A program made the position numbers and the translations under genes. Shown here piece after piece: positions 45,198 through 54,507 of a DNA stretch of 64,000 nt. Within the stretch, counting starts at the first letter, position 1. The number at the start of each line of letters is the position of its first letter. Below the pieces are notes generated by a model that worked only from the letters and a program-made list of their open reading frames with translations, was not told the origin of the DNA and made no database searches. Source of the DNA: REEB48 sp964355085 (GTDB lineage: Bacteria > Patescibacteriota > Minisyncoccia > UBA6257 > 02-FULL-45-10c); the NCBI GenBank assembly GCA_964355085.1, contig CAYHBW010000001.1, positions 17,915-81,914 of the forward strand. The letters are read 5' to 3'.

Positions 45198-46549
45198 AAC
45201 CGCAAAAGACCGATACGCTCGGATATCCGTCCGATATTCATCAGCACGTCAAAGGCGGTATTTAAAATGAGCACGGAAGAAATCGGAATCAGCACCCGCA
45301 TCGGAATCATCCTGCTGAATGATGCCTGCGCTCCGAGACCGGCGAAAACAGCCATCATTGGATAGACCAGAAAGCGGTAACGCGTCTCGACGATTATGAA
45401 AATAACCGCCAGAGGCATCATCAGTGCCATGTAAAAAAGCCACGACGCCCTGTCTCCGTATCCGGACGGCTTATTCCGGCACAACCATATTCCTAAAAAT
45501 CCGAAAAGAAAAATAACTGCGGAATAAAGCGAAGAAAGCGCCATGGTGGCCGCCTGGCTCGCCCCGTTTAAATGGAACCAAAAAGCCGTAGGCCTGGCAA
45601 AACTGAAATATATCGAAATCCTGTTCAGGGTTATCCTCATGAATTCGGCGGGGTTCCGGAATATGAAAATGACCGCCTCCTTTGCAAGCAGCCGGGTTCC
45701 GGATATTTTTCCATACTGCGCGATCGCCTCGTCATTCCGCGCGTGCGGTTCAAGCTCTCCGCTTGCGCCCGGATGGTTGCCTGCCGCGAGATCAATGCCA
45801 TACGCCAAGTTTGTAGGTATGAATGTCCGGTAAATAATGAAATTCCTTATGATCCATGGGGAAAAAATAAGCGCTGAAGCGGCGAAAAAAACCGCCAGAT
45901 GCCTCATTCTGTCCCGGGAAATCAGATATCCGGCGGCGGGCAGGAACAGAAGCATCGACGGAGTCCGCACAAGGGCGGCGGCGCCGAAAGAAATCCCTGC
46001 TAGGAAAATTCCCGGAATCGAAATGTCTTCCCCGTCGACAGACCGGAAAAACAGGAAAATCGCGAGCGCAACCAGAAAAACTCCGAGAGTTTCACTCATA
46101 AGCATTCCGGACATCGTTATGAGATCCGGTGAGAACGCTATAATCGATGCTGATAACAGGCCGATTTTTTCCTTATTGTCGCTCGATTGGAAAATCATCA
46201 CTGCGGAGAGATAAACCAGAGCTGCAGTGGCCGCATGCAGAATCGCATGAGCGACCCATACAGCTGCGTAATTATGTCCGAAAACGAAGAAAATTGCCGC
46301 CAGAAACGCCTCGAACCCCGGCCCGACCCTAAGTATTGAATTGTCTTCAAGGATCGGCACATCCGAAGACTCTCTATAGCCGTTTCCGGATGCAAGATTC
46401 CAGGCGATGGAGTCGTATGCCCGCGCGTCCACGGAAGGCTGAATCCTGAAATAAAAAGAGTATGACAGCGAAAGTAAAATCGCCGCCAGAAAAATAACGG
46501 TTGGAACAAAATTCTTTTTATCTGAAAAAAAATCTCCGTTCATACGCAT
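45194..46549 (-). CDS. GT39-like integral membrane glycosyltransferase
   Basis: A 451-residue protein with an N-terminal helix, an acidic first loop SVDARAYDSIAWNLASG, and about nine further hydrophobic segments to the C-terminus. The architecture matches GT39/ArnT-like transferases that use polyprenyl-phosphate sugars outside the membrane. It starts 6 bases after the GT2 gene, from which it may receive its donor lipid. The C-terminal end is convergent with the previous gene, sharing TTAA. Specificity unknown. Confidence 0.78.
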   Translation of the reverse strand: MRMNGDFFSDKKNFVPTVIFLAAILLSLSYSFYFRIQPSVDARAYDSIAWNLASGNGYRESSDVPILEDNSILRVGPGFEAFLAAIFFVFGHNYAAVWVAHAILHAATAALVYLSAVMIFQSSDNKEKIGLLSASIIAFSPDLITMSGMLMSETLGVFLVALAIFLFFRSVDGEDISIPGIFLAGISFGAAALVRTPSMLLFLPAAGYLISRDRMRHLAVFFAASALIFSPWIIRNFIIYRTFIPTNLAYGIDLAAGNHPGASGELEPHARNDEAIAQYGKISGTRLLAKEAVIFIFRNPAEFMRITLNRISIYFSFARPTAFWFHLNGASQAATMALSSLYSAVIFLFGFLGIWLCRNKPSGYGDRASWLFYMALMMPLAVIFIIVETRYRFLVYPMMAVFAGLGAQASFSRMIPMRVLIPISSVLILNTAFDVLMNIGRISERIGLLRF

Positions 46550-46555
46550 AAAAAA

Positions 46556-47311
46556 TTATTTCCTGTAATATCCGATAAACCATTTCCGATAAAAAATGGA
46601 TAAAACAACTCTAAGGGACTCGAAAACGTCTTCAATGGAGCTTTTCGACTCCCCGCCTTCCCTCTCCAGGAATTTTATCGGAACTTCCTTTATCCTGGCT
46701 CCATTGACGAACATCTCATACAGAAGATGGATCTTGTATGCATGCCGGAGGGAAAGTATCCTGTCGGCATCCAGCGGCAATCTGTCATAAAATCCGGAAA
46801 CTCTGGTAAGTTTGAGACCGGAAGTATTGTCATTTGTCGGAAGCATGAGAATTATCTTCGCGAACAGACTTCCGAACCGGCTCAACAGCTTCCTATGCCA
46901 ACCCCAGCGGACGGGAATCTTCCCTCCCTCCACATACCGCGAACCTATCACGTAGTCATATCCTTCATCAAATTCGGCGACGAGGCGTTTTATGTCTCTC
47001 GGATCATGCTGGAAATCCCCATCAAACTCGATAAAAGCCCCCGCTCCCAGCTTTTCAACCGCATATTTCATCCCGTCGATATAAGCCATGCCGAGTCCGC
47101 GCTTTTCCTTTTCCGAATACAGATTCACGTTGCCGAATTCGTCGGATTTTTTCCTGATGATTTCCGCGGTGCCGTCAGTTGAATTGCCGTCAACTATGAG
47201 GATTTCCATCTGATGGCCATTGATAAGACCGAATTCGGCCTCAAGGGCGTCAATCAATCCTCCGATTGACTTGGATTCATTATATGTCGGAATAATCGTT
47301 ATTATTTTCAT
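46556..47311 (-). CDS. GT2 polyprenol-phosphate mannosyltransferase-like enzyme
   Basis: The start KIITIIPTYNES, ILIVDGNSTDGT, AFIEFDGDFQHDP and VIGSRYVEGG are the GT2 core motifs, closest in pattern to polyprenol monophosphomannose synthases (Ppm1-type). 251 residues. The C-terminus has REGGESKSS, a loop usual in that branch, and no membrane helix. Followed after 6 bases by a GT-C gene and preceded after 3 bases by GT4 genes, so it is a middle gene of the run 45194-50743. It may make a donor for the GT-C proteins nearby. Confidence 0.88.
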   Translation of the reverse strand: MKIITIIPTYNESKSIGGLIDALEAEFGLINGHQMEILIVDGNSTDGTAEIIRKKSDEFGNVNLYSEKEKRGLGMAYIDGMKYAVEKLGAGAFIEFDGDFQHDPRDIKRLVAEFDEGYDYVIGSRYVEGGKIPVRWGWHRKLLSRFGSLFAKIILMLPTNDNTSGLKLTRVSGFYDRLPLDADRILSLRHAYKIHLLYEMFVNGARIKEVPIKFLEREGGESKSSIEDVFESLRVVLSIFYRKWFIGYYRK

Positions 47312-47314
47312 TAT

Positions 47315-48445
47315 TCAGAAGGATTTTTTATACAAATCCAGATATTCTTTCTTTTCCGGAAAATCCCGCAAAGCGTTCTGCGCCTGCCTGCGGATATCGG
47401 CTAACTTTTCCGGATCACCCATCAATCTTACAACAATTTCCGATAAAATGGCAGGTTCGCCTACGGGAACGACAAATCCATCCAGATCATCTATCAGAAT
47501 ATCGCCGGCAAGGCCTACGTCGGTCATAACCACAGGCAATCCTGAAGCCATCGCCTCAACGACCGTCCGGCCGTAACCTTCATAATTCGAAGTGAGAAGG
47601 AACAGATCCGCAGTCTTATAATAAGAAAACAAGTCGTCGGACCAGGGCTCGAATACGATATTAGTATCTAGTAGCTTGTATCCAGTAGCCAGTGATTTCA
47701 GACTCAACTCCTCTGATCCGCCACCGACAATCAGCAATAAAGGATTCTTCGGAAGAACGGGGTTGGAATCATGCATAGATCGTAAAGCTCCGGCAAATGC
47801 TTCGATTGCCATTTCTATATTTTTTTCTTTGGTCAAGCGGGAAGCCATAAGCATGATGAAATCGTGACTGGGATATCTGCTGTGAAGATCCGTCCTGATC
47901 TTCCAATCCCGGATTTTTTTGATATCCACAAAAACCGGAAGCACCGAAACATTCGACATCTGATATTTGACATCTGACTTCAACGAATCAAAGATTCGTC
48001 GGGAAACTACGCGGATTTTATCCGCCCGGAGCAGGAGGAATTTCGCCAGAAAAATCCTCAACCAGCCCATCAACGACCCGGATGCGAAATGCGGACTGAA
48101 AATATCCGTATGGATCTGGATATGGAAACGCGATCCCAACCGCCGGCTGACCAGCCAGGCCGCAAGTCCGGATTCGAAAGGATCCTGGCAAGAAACGACA
48201 AAATCACCTCGAAAATCCCTGATTATCCGGAATATATTCCAAAGATACAGAAGTCTGAACCGGTGATTGGTCGGATGAACAAATAAATTTTCCGATATTT
48301 TCAGATTGGAAAGTCTGAGTTTCGCATCGGCGAAAACAATGATCCGAAGCTCCTCGAAAAGTTTCCCGTAGTCTCTAATTCTTTTTTGCGCGTCGGAATC
48401 TTTTTTGAAGATATTCCTGTCCGACCCGATGACCAGCAGCTTCAT
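47315..48445 (-). CDS. GT4 glycosyltransferase carrying repeat-derived segments
   Basis: A GT-B enzyme starting at the Met of MKLLVIGSDRNIF; that ATG overlaps the upstream gene stop in ATGA (48442-48445), so the frame beyond it to 48493 is not used. The EX7E-type motif is EGYGRTVVEAMASGLPVV. Two stretches look like short intergenic repeats translated in frame: DVKYQMSNVS (about 47955-47985) and SLATGYKLLDTN (about 47660-47700). Both replace the usual connecting loops of GT4 proteins without breaking the frame. Otherwise it is a normal member of the run, with unknown sugar specificity. Confidence 0.85.
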   Translation of the reverse strand: MKLLVIGSDRNIFKKDSDAQKRIRDYGKLFEELRIIVFADAKLRLSNLKISENLFVHPTNHRFRLLYLWNIFRIIRDFRGDFVVSCQDPFESGLAAWLVSRRLGSRFHIQIHTDIFSPHFASGSLMGWLRIFLAKFLLLRADKIRVVSRRIFDSLKSDVKYQMSNVSVLPVFVDIKKIRDWKIRTDLHSRYPSHDFIMLMASRLTKEKNIEMAIEAFAGALRSMHDSNPVLPKNPLLLIVGGGSEELSLKSLATGYKLLDTNIVFEPWSDDLFSYYKTADLFLLTSNYEGYGRTVVEAMASGLPVVMTDVGLAGDILIDDLDGFVVPVGEPAILSEIVVRLMGDPEKLADIRRQAQNALRDFPEKKEYLDLYKKSF

Positions 48446-49563
48446 ATGTTCCGTTCCAAAATCTTCAGATATTCCCGGGACAATCCTTCCCAATCACCAC
48501 TGATCCGGATTTCGGCGATATGTCGCTGATAATTGTCATACGAATTTTCATCAAGCAATCTTAGCATGGCCAGATAGAAACTTTCCTCGTTTTTAGGATC
48601 GGCATACATCAGCCCCGGAAACTCCCTTTTTATTCCGGTCTCCTGTGTGATGACGACCGGCTTATTGAAACTTAGGCATTTAAGGGCGAAATTCGGACTA
48701 ATTTCACTAAGGGAAGGCAATACGCACATATAGGATTTCTTGATTTCTTCTGACAGCGAATCTTCATTCAACGCTCCGGGGAAAAAAACTTTCCCGCCAA
48801 GATCCATATTACGCGCTTCGGCTTTCAAATTGCCGGACTCCGGTCCCTCGCCGGCCATCTTTAGGACCAATCGCGGGTCTTCAGCGGACAATCTCCTGAA
48901 GACATTCAGAAGAAACGGAAGATTTTTAAGCTTCAGGAATCTCCCAGCCCAAAGGACAACCTTCTTTTCGCCGGAAGGGCTGAAAACTTCATCCGACTCC
49001 TTCTCATGAATATTCCCGAGCACGGTCGTCCGACCGGCGTCGAGCCCATAATTCCGGACAAAAATATCTCTTTGAAATTCAGTGGTGAAAATTACCGGAT
49101 CGGCGCTCCGCAGGACGAATTTCACCAATCGGAAGAGGACAGGATAATTTTCGTATCCTTTCGCCGCGTAAAATTCCCTTAAAGAAACAGGTGGTCGGCC
49201 GGACTCCGAATATTTCTCCCAAAGAAAATCTCCGCCTATCCTTATGACCACCTTTCTGCCGGATAATCTGCCGGCCAGCACAGCCGGCAATCCGGCTCCT
49301 AGCGTATCGAAAGCGAAGATGACATCGCACTTCCGCACGATCATCAACAACCTCATAAAATATATGAACTGTCTCAAGCCGTAAGGCCATATCCTGGACA
49401 CCCATGAAATCGAGTATCTGGCAGGCTTCAAAAACACCTTTCCGTAGGTGAGGACACGGACATCGGATCCGGTCTCCGAAAAATGATTGGCCAGTTTTCC
49501 GCAGTAGAGAGCGGGTCCCCCGATTTGCGGCGGGAAAATTCCAGTTGCCATTATTATTTTCAT
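48442..49563 (-). CDS. GT4 glycosyltransferase, atypical donor-site residue
   Basis: A 373-residue GT-B protein with an N-terminal IFPPQIGGPALYCG (the Gly-Gly loop of GT4), and the phosphate-site segment KKVVLWAGRFLKLKNL. In the donor loop SPNFALKCLSFNKPVV, Lys stands where most GT4 enzymes have the second Glu of EX7E, which is unusual and may alter activity or specificity. It overlaps the following GT4 gene in ATGA and starts just after the upstream GT4 stop. Role as chain transferase is likely but catalytic competence is uncertain. Confidence 0.82.
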   Translation of the reverse strand: MKIIMATGIFPPQIGGPALYCGKLANHFSETGSDVRVLTYGKVFLKPARYSISWVSRIWPYGLRQFIYFMRLLMIVRKCDVIFAFDTLGAGLPAVLAGRLSGRKVVIRIGGDFLWEKYSESGRPPVSLREFYAAKGYENYPVLFRLVKFVLRSADPVIFTTEFQRDIFVRNYGLDAGRTTVLGNIHEKESDEVFSPSGEKKVVLWAGRFLKLKNLPFLLNVFRRLSAEDPRLVLKMAGEGPESGNLKAEARNMDLGGKVFFPGALNEDSLSEEIKKSYMCVLPSLSEISPNFALKCLSFNKPVVITQETGIKREFPGLMYADPKNEESFYLAMLRLLDENSYDNYQRHIAEIRISGDWEGLSREYLKILERNI

Positions 49564-49564
49564 A

Positions 49565-50743
49565 TCAGGTATTTATCAGCTTATCGAAAATGTTACGCAT
49601 CATTTTTCCGACGATTTCCCAGGAGTAATTCCTGCGGACAAGATCTTCCGCATTCCTGGTTATTCTTTCCGTCCTTTTCGGATCATCAAGAATTTCATTC
49701 ATATTATAAGCCACGCTATCCGGATTTTCCGGTTCGGCAATATAACCGGTCTCGCCGTCCTTCAGAAAATCAACGATTCCGCCGACCGGCGTACCGATTA
49801 TCGGAATCCCGGCGGCCATTGCCTCCAAAAACGAGCTTCCAAGGCCTTCTGACCTGGATGGACGTATGAACATATCTGAAATCGCAAAATATAGCGGAAG
49901 ATCGTTCTGGGCGATATGCCCCAGGAACAGCACGTTGCCGTCGACATTCAACTTCCTGCAAAGAGCTTTGAGTTTTTTCAAATCCGGTCCGTCTCCGATG
50001 ACCAGGCACTTCATATTCGGACGCCGCTCCTTGAATTTCGCCACGGCGCGGATAAGGATGTCGACTCCGTTTTTCCCGACAAGCCGGGAAGTGGTCACGG
50101 CGACATATTCATCCTTTATCCCGAGATATCCGCGCAGAGCCCTTATCTCATCAGGACGATAAGCCATGGAAAAAAGCCTGATATCCACCCCGTTCGGAAC
50201 TATCTCGATAGGAGCGCCGGCTCCGCGCATCAAGGAAAAATCACGCAGATATCCGCTTATCACCTGAATATAATCAGCGAAATGAAACATAAGCTTTCCG
50301 AATATTCCGACGAGGCCGAATTTTCCGTATTTCAGATGACGATCGGAATCCCCTTCCTGAATGGTCAGCAGCATAGGGACTCCCGGATGATTCATTTTGA
50401 AAATCAGCGCGGCAATTCCGCCGTAAGAAGCCATGACAACCCAGATCAAGTCGAATCTTTTCTGCGCATGAAGCCGCTCCGCGCTCTGCCAGGCCCTGAA
50501 AATATATGCGATTTTTTTGAAAATTATACCGTAACGGCGTCCGGTTCCCCGGCCGAGACGGTGGATTTCGATATTATCCTTTTTTTCAAACGCGAGACTC
50601 CGCCCGTCGAATCTGGCCGTAAGAACCGTAAAATTGAAAACCGGAACCTGCCTGATTATCTCCCTTATGGCTATTTCCGCCCCGCCGACGAACGGCTCAT
50701 AAGCGAACGAGAATACAGCTATGTTAGACCTTTTAGGACTCAT
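49565..50743 (-). CDS. GT4 glycosyltransferase
   Basis: A canonical GT4: FAYEPFVGGAEIAIRE as the acceptor-side Gly-Gly loop, VAVTTSRLVGKNGVDIL as the phosphate-site segment, and SEGLGSSFLEAMAAGIP with the complete EX7E motif and GGIVDF following. 392 residues. It is the first gene of the minus-strand run 45194-50743, and the 93 bases upstream to the plus-strand GT4 form a divergent promoter region. The protein probably adds an early sugar to the chain on the cytoplasmic side. Confidence 0.9.
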   Translation of the reverse strand: MSPKRSNIAVFSFAYEPFVGGAEIAIREIIRQVPVFNFTVLTARFDGRSLAFEKKDNIEIHRLGRGTGRRYGIIFKKIAYIFRAWQSAERLHAQKRFDLIWVVMASYGGIAALIFKMNHPGVPMLLTIQEGDSDRHLKYGKFGLVGIFGKLMFHFADYIQVISGYLRDFSLMRGAGAPIEIVPNGVDIRLFSMAYRPDEIRALRGYLGIKDEYVAVTTSRLVGKNGVDILIRAVAKFKERRPNMKCLVIGDGPDLKKLKALCRKLNVDGNVLFLGHIAQNDLPLYFAISDMFIRPSRSEGLGSSFLEAMAAGIPIIGTPVGGIVDFLKDGETGYIAEPENPDSVAYNMNEILDDPKRTERITRNAEDLVRRNYSWEIVGKMMRNIFDKLINT

Positions 50744-50836
50744 TGAAGTTATATATTCATGACAGCGGGCTGCCTGATACAGTAATTTTAGCTTATATAT
50801 ATAACACGGGTAAGAGCGGGGAAGTTAATCAAAAAA
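50744..50836. promoter_or_regulatory. Divergent promoter region between two GT4 genes
   Basis: 93 bases with a plus-strand TATATATATAA run near 50793-50806 as a possible -10 region, and AT-rich sequence toward the minus-strand start. No clear -35 boxes or operator. Confidence 0.35.
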
Positions 50837-52012
50837 ATGGAAAAAATCAGGGTCTTATACATAATAACGAAGGCGGATATCGGCGGAGCGCAGAAATACG
50901 TATCCGATCTCGCATCGAACCTGGACGAAAATCGGTTTGAGACGAAAATACTCTATGGCGGGAAAGATCTCCGCTGGCTCTCGAATAAAGTCAGCCCTTG
51001 GTTTCTTTTTTTCAATGACTGGCTGGCTTTATATGAACTCACGAAAATTCTCCGAAACGAACGTCCGGATATAATCCATCTGAACAGCTCGAAGGCCGGC
51101 GTGCTCGGGTCGGTTGCGGCGGGAATATGCAGAATTTTCGGCGGCCGAGCGGAAGCCCGAAGCAGGCCGCTGAAAGTGATTTTCACGGCGCATGGCTGGG
51201 TATTCAATCCGACCAACCGTCTGAATTCCGCTTTAAGGTTCTTTTATATCGCCCTCCATAAGCTGTCTGCTTATTTCCAAGATGAGATAATCTGCGTATC
51301 CGAATATGATTACCAACTTGCATCCCAATACGGAATCAAACCAAGAGGAAAACTCCACATGATCCATAACGGAATCGATCCGAATCCGGAATTCCTCGGA
51401 AAAAAAGAAGCGCGGAAGGAACTGCTGGAAAAATCAGAAATTGAAATACCGGAATCGGCGATGAAATCCTTCTGGATAGGTTCCATCGGCCGGCTGGTCA
51501 AAGAAAAGAATTATGAAACTCTCATAACGGCGGCATCAAATATACCGGATGCGAAATTTTTCCTCATCGGAGAAGGATCAGAAAGAGAAAAACTTAAAGA
51601 TCAAATTTTAAATTTTAAATTACAAAACAGATTCTTTCTTATAAATCCATCGGGAGAAGATTCCAAATATCTGAAAGCATTTGACGTCTTTGCGATGTCT
51701 TCGATCAAAGAAGGTCTTCCTTATATCCTCCTTGAGGCCATGGCGGCTGGACTGCCGATTGTCGTTACGGAAACAGGCGGCATCCCGGAAATGATCAAAA
51801 ACCACCGGAACGGAATGATGGTCTCCCGGGAAAACCCGGCTCAACTGGCACAGGCCGTCTCCGGCCTTCTGGCTAATCCGCAGATTGCGGAAGAACTTGG
51901 AAGATCGGCCAGAAAATCCCTTATCGAAAATTTCGAGATCGGGAAAATGATCTCAAAGACTGAATCAGTCTATGAAAACCGGACGGTCCGTGATCAGAGG
52001 GAAAATTTATAG
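50837..52012 (+). CDS. GT4 glycosyltransferase with a repeat-like insert
   Basis: 391 residues with IITKADIGGAQKYV (Gly-Gly loop), WIGSIGRLVKEKNYE (phosphate site) and KEGLPYILLEAMAAG with the EX7E motif. A short AT-rich stretch encoding QILNFKLQN (about 51600-51630) replaces the normal GT4 connecting loop after LIGEGSEREKL, at the same place as one of the inserts in the GT4 at 47315. It overlaps the convergent GT-C gene by 19 bases at the 3-prime ends. Otherwise a typical chain transferase. Confidence 0.88.
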   Translation: MEKIRVLYIITKADIGGAQKYVSDLASNLDENRFETKILYGGKDLRWLSNKVSPWFLFFNDWLALYELTKILRNERPDIIHLNSSKAGVLGSVAAGICRIFGGRAEARSRPLKVIFTAHGWVFNPTNRLNSALRFFYIALHKLSAYFQDEIICVSEYDYQLASQYGIKPRGKLHMIHNGIDPNPEFLGKKEARKELLEKSEIEIPESAMKSFWIGSIGRLVKEKNYETLITAASNIPDAKFFLIGEGSEREKLKDQILNFKLQNRFFLINPSGEDSKYLKAFDVFAMSSIKEGLPYILLEAMAAGLPIVVTETGGIPEMIKNHRNGMMVSRENPAQLAQAVSGLLANPQIAEELGRSARKSLIENFEIGKMISKTESVYENRTVRDQRENL

Positions 52013-53667
52013 ACCCTGAACATTTCTTTTCCGTCCGTTCCGGCAATCGATCTGTCCAGCTTCACGCCGTTGGCAAGGACAACTTTCTCGAATTCCGCGC
52101 CGACGGTTTTCTCCGCCTTGAATGGATTCAACAGGGTATTGCCGGTACTCTGAACATAATAAATCTTAAATCCCTTGAAATAATCCTGGCCGGCGGAGGC
52201 GAGAGTTCGCTGGAAATTTTCCACAAAAAGAGCCGGGATGCTGTGATAGAAAAATCTCCGGTAAAATATCCACTCCAAAGTCGGCAAGGAAACGTTGTCG
52301 TCATAAATTATGAGAACTTTAGCGCGCGGCTTGGCCGTCTTTTCTTTGGCGAAGGAATGGATCAGATTGTTCAGATGCCGGTTGTCCGATTCCGGGATGA
52401 CTGCGGATTCGATCCCGCCGAACTCCTCCGAAAAATAATCGTCCAGTCCGGCGATTCCGTATGATGGGAAGTCGGTTATATTTCTGCCGATAGAAGCATT
52501 AAATTCAAAAATCAGAAACAGGATCACGAAAAATTTCAGGATATAGCCGATATATTTTGATACCGGCAATGTCCAAATTCTCCAAAGACCGAGCGCGGCC
52601 AGAAAAGCCATGGCAGGACTGAACATCGCCAGAAAACGGCTTGCGGAGCCGATTTTAAGCAATAAAATGACCAGAAATGCCGGGTAAAGCCAGAATAAAG
52701 CCATCCCTTTCTCTCCCGAACGGTATCTTCTCGCTGAATCCAGCGCACCGAACAATGCCAAAATGAACAGCCCCAATCCGTAGGATTTCCGGAAATTTAT
52801 ATGGATTTCGGAAAAAGGAGACTGCTCCTTACCGGCCAACTCCGTCCACTCGGGAGTTTCCTGACCGAAAAGATAGGCGAATTGCAGATCAAAATGGCCG
52901 GTGGACTTATAAAGATAAAAATTATACACAAACACCGGAGCGAACATCAGCGATGTCACCAACAATGCGGACCAAAAATACCGCGACTTCAATATCCCTC
53001 GATTATAAAGCGCCAGATAAGAAAAATAGGCCGGCAGAAGGAATATTCCTGTATATTTCGTCAATGCGACCAACCCGAAAGTCAGTCCGAACATCAACCA
53101 CTGCCTCCGGTTTTCCAAAAACAGAAGAAAGTGGTGAAGATTCAGAAGAATGAAAAAAATAAGCACCGGCTCGAGAAGACTGGTCCGGAAAATTCCGACA
53201 GTCGCCGGTTCGATTGCGAAGATTCCGGCCGCCAGAAGCGAAATCGACTCGATATTTCCGATTTGATCGTATTGCAAAAAACTTCCGGCCTTCCTGACGG
53301 ACAGAATTTTCCGGGAAATAAGGTAAATCAGCCAGGTGGAGAAAGTCCCGGCCAATACGGCCGGCAAACGGGCGATAAGGAGCGAATCCCCGAAAATTCT
53401 GAAAAAAATGTGCTGAATCAGGAAAAAAAGCGGCGGATCATCATGAAAAGAAAGCAGAGTCCAACGCGGCAGATCTCCGTCCTTGAACCAATCGACCGGT
53501 TGAGTCTGAAAATTCGTCCCGAGATAGTCAAGATAGCCGACCGATCGGAAGGCCTGGGCCGCCTCATCTCCAAGAATATCTGTATGGCCGATTCCCCAAA
53601 AACGGATGGCAAACGCGACCGCCAGAACGGCGATAAGCAAATTATTGGTTCCGGACTTTTTCTTCAT
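51994..53667 (-). CDS. GT39 integral membrane glycosyltransferase
   Basis: A 557-residue GT-C protein with ILGDEAAQAFRSVGYLDY (Asp-Glu pair in the first external loop) and SFHDDPPLFFLIQ (second acidic loop), the paired pattern of PMT-like/ArnT enzymes, followed by about ten hydrophobic segments and a C-terminal soluble part (~residues 400-557). It is closely similar to the GT-C at 55839 (for example RIFGDSLLIARLPA against RMFGDSLFVARLPS), so the two are paralogues. It begins 4 bases after the TPR gene, in one minus-strand unit. Confidence 0.85.
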   Translation of the reverse strand: MKKKSGTNNLLIAVLAVAFAIRFWGIGHTDILGDEAAQAFRSVGYLDYLGTNFQTQPVDWFKDGDLPRWTLLSFHDDPPLFFLIQHIFFRIFGDSLLIARLPAVLAGTFSTWLIYLISRKILSVRKAGSFLQYDQIGNIESISLLAAGIFAIEPATVGIFRTSLLEPVLIFFILLNLHHFLLFLENRRQWLMFGLTFGLVALTKYTGIFLLPAYFSYLALYNRGILKSRYFWSALLVTSLMFAPVFVYNFYLYKSTGHFDLQFAYLFGQETPEWTELAGKEQSPFSEIHINFRKSYGLGLFILALFGALDSARRYRSGEKGMALFWLYPAFLVILLLKIGSASRFLAMFSPAMAFLAALGLWRIWTLPVSKYIGYILKFFVILFLIFEFNASIGRNITDFPSYGIAGLDDYFSEEFGGIESAVIPESDNRHLNNLIHSFAKEKTAKPRAKVLIIYDDNVSLPTLEWIFYRRFFYHSIPALFVENFQRTLASAGQDYFKGFKIYYVQSTGNTLLNPFKAEKTVGAEFEKVVLANGVKLDRSIAGTDGKEMFRVYKFSL

Positions 53668-53670
53668 AAA

Positions 53671-54426
53671 CTAATCTCCAAGGATCTTCAATTCTTCCTC
53701 AAGCGCGGAATTTCCAGGATCGGCTTCCAGCGCTTTTTCAAAATAAAAACGCGCTGATTCCAGATCTCCGACCTTCTGATAGTATCTGCCAAGAGCAATC
53801 TTCAAGTTGGAATCCTTCGGATTCGCGCTGATTCCGTTAAGCAATAGAGGTTCTGTCAGGGTCAATTTAGGAGTATCGTGATATTCATAGATCAAAGCGA
53901 TCTGAATGTAGGCATCCACATTCTGCGGATTTCTGGCGATTGATTCCAGGAAATATTCCTCCGCCCTTGAATAATCGCCGAGCGTGAAAGCATAGAGATC
54001 GCCAAGATTGCTTAATGAGACATAATCGTCCGGACGGATCTTCTTGATGAAAGACCAGACCCTGATCGCTCCGTCATAATCACCTATCAATTTCCTGTAA
54101 GCGCCGAGATCGTACCAGGGATTCGCATAATTGTAATTCAACCGGATAAGATCGGAAGATTCTTTTATCTTTTCCAGCGCGAGCTTTTCAGACGCTTCTG
54201 AAAGCCGGGCCTTTACGACGACCGGTTCGTCTATTATTTTCATGGCTTCAGACTTCAGCGATGCGTCTTCGATCGTCAAATCATCGCCGGAAATGTTGCC
54301 GCCATCCACCAAAGAATCCGGACCGACCGAAGAATCATCTTCTGCTATGCGGGTTCCGGCCGACCCGAACCAAATGCCTCCGATAATGACAAGAACAAAC
54401 AAAGAAACCGTCAGATATTTTTTCAT
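53671..54426 (-). CDS. Membrane-anchored TPR protein
   Basis: The N-terminus has a signal-anchor-like helix (LTVSLFVLVIIGGIWFG) followed by a low-complexity acidic stretch, and residues ~95-250 are three to four TPR units (for example AWYDLGAY and DLYAFTLGDYSRAEEYF). The TPR region would face outside. No catalytic motif. It sits between two paralogous GT-C genes and next to the peptidoglycan-binding protein, so it may scaffold a surface glycosylation complex. Such a role is inferred from position only. Confidence 0.7.
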   Translation of the reverse strand: MKKYLTVSLFVLVIIGGIWFGSAGTRIAEDDSSVGPDSLVDGGNISGDDLTIEDASLKSEAMKIIDEPVVVKARLSEASEKLALEKIKESSDLIRLNYNYANPWYDLGAYRKLIGDYDGAIRVWSFIKKIRPDDYVSLSNLGDLYAFTLGDYSRAEEYFLESIARNPQNVDAYIQIALIYEYHDTPKLTLTEPLLLNGISANPKDSNLKIALGRYYQKVGDLESARFYFEKALEADPGNSALEEELKILGD

Positions 54427-54507
54427 AGAATTATTATTTTTTATTCTTAAAGACAGAAAATGACTAGAGATAATTATATCCCTTAATGCCGGAATTTTCC
54501 AGCGTAT
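54427..54507. other. Short intergenic stretch
   Basis: 81 bases between the TPR gene start and the end of the next minus-strand gene; no clear hairpin or box stands out. Confidence 0.3.

Noticed and set aside
49916..50746. A 276-codon plus-strand reading frame
   Set aside because: Antisense to a canonical GT4 gene and without recognisable domains.
52801..53757. A 318-codon plus-strand reading frame
   Set aside because: It lies antisense to a well-supported GT39 gene, is Lys/Arg/Gln-rich and has no family-like motif.
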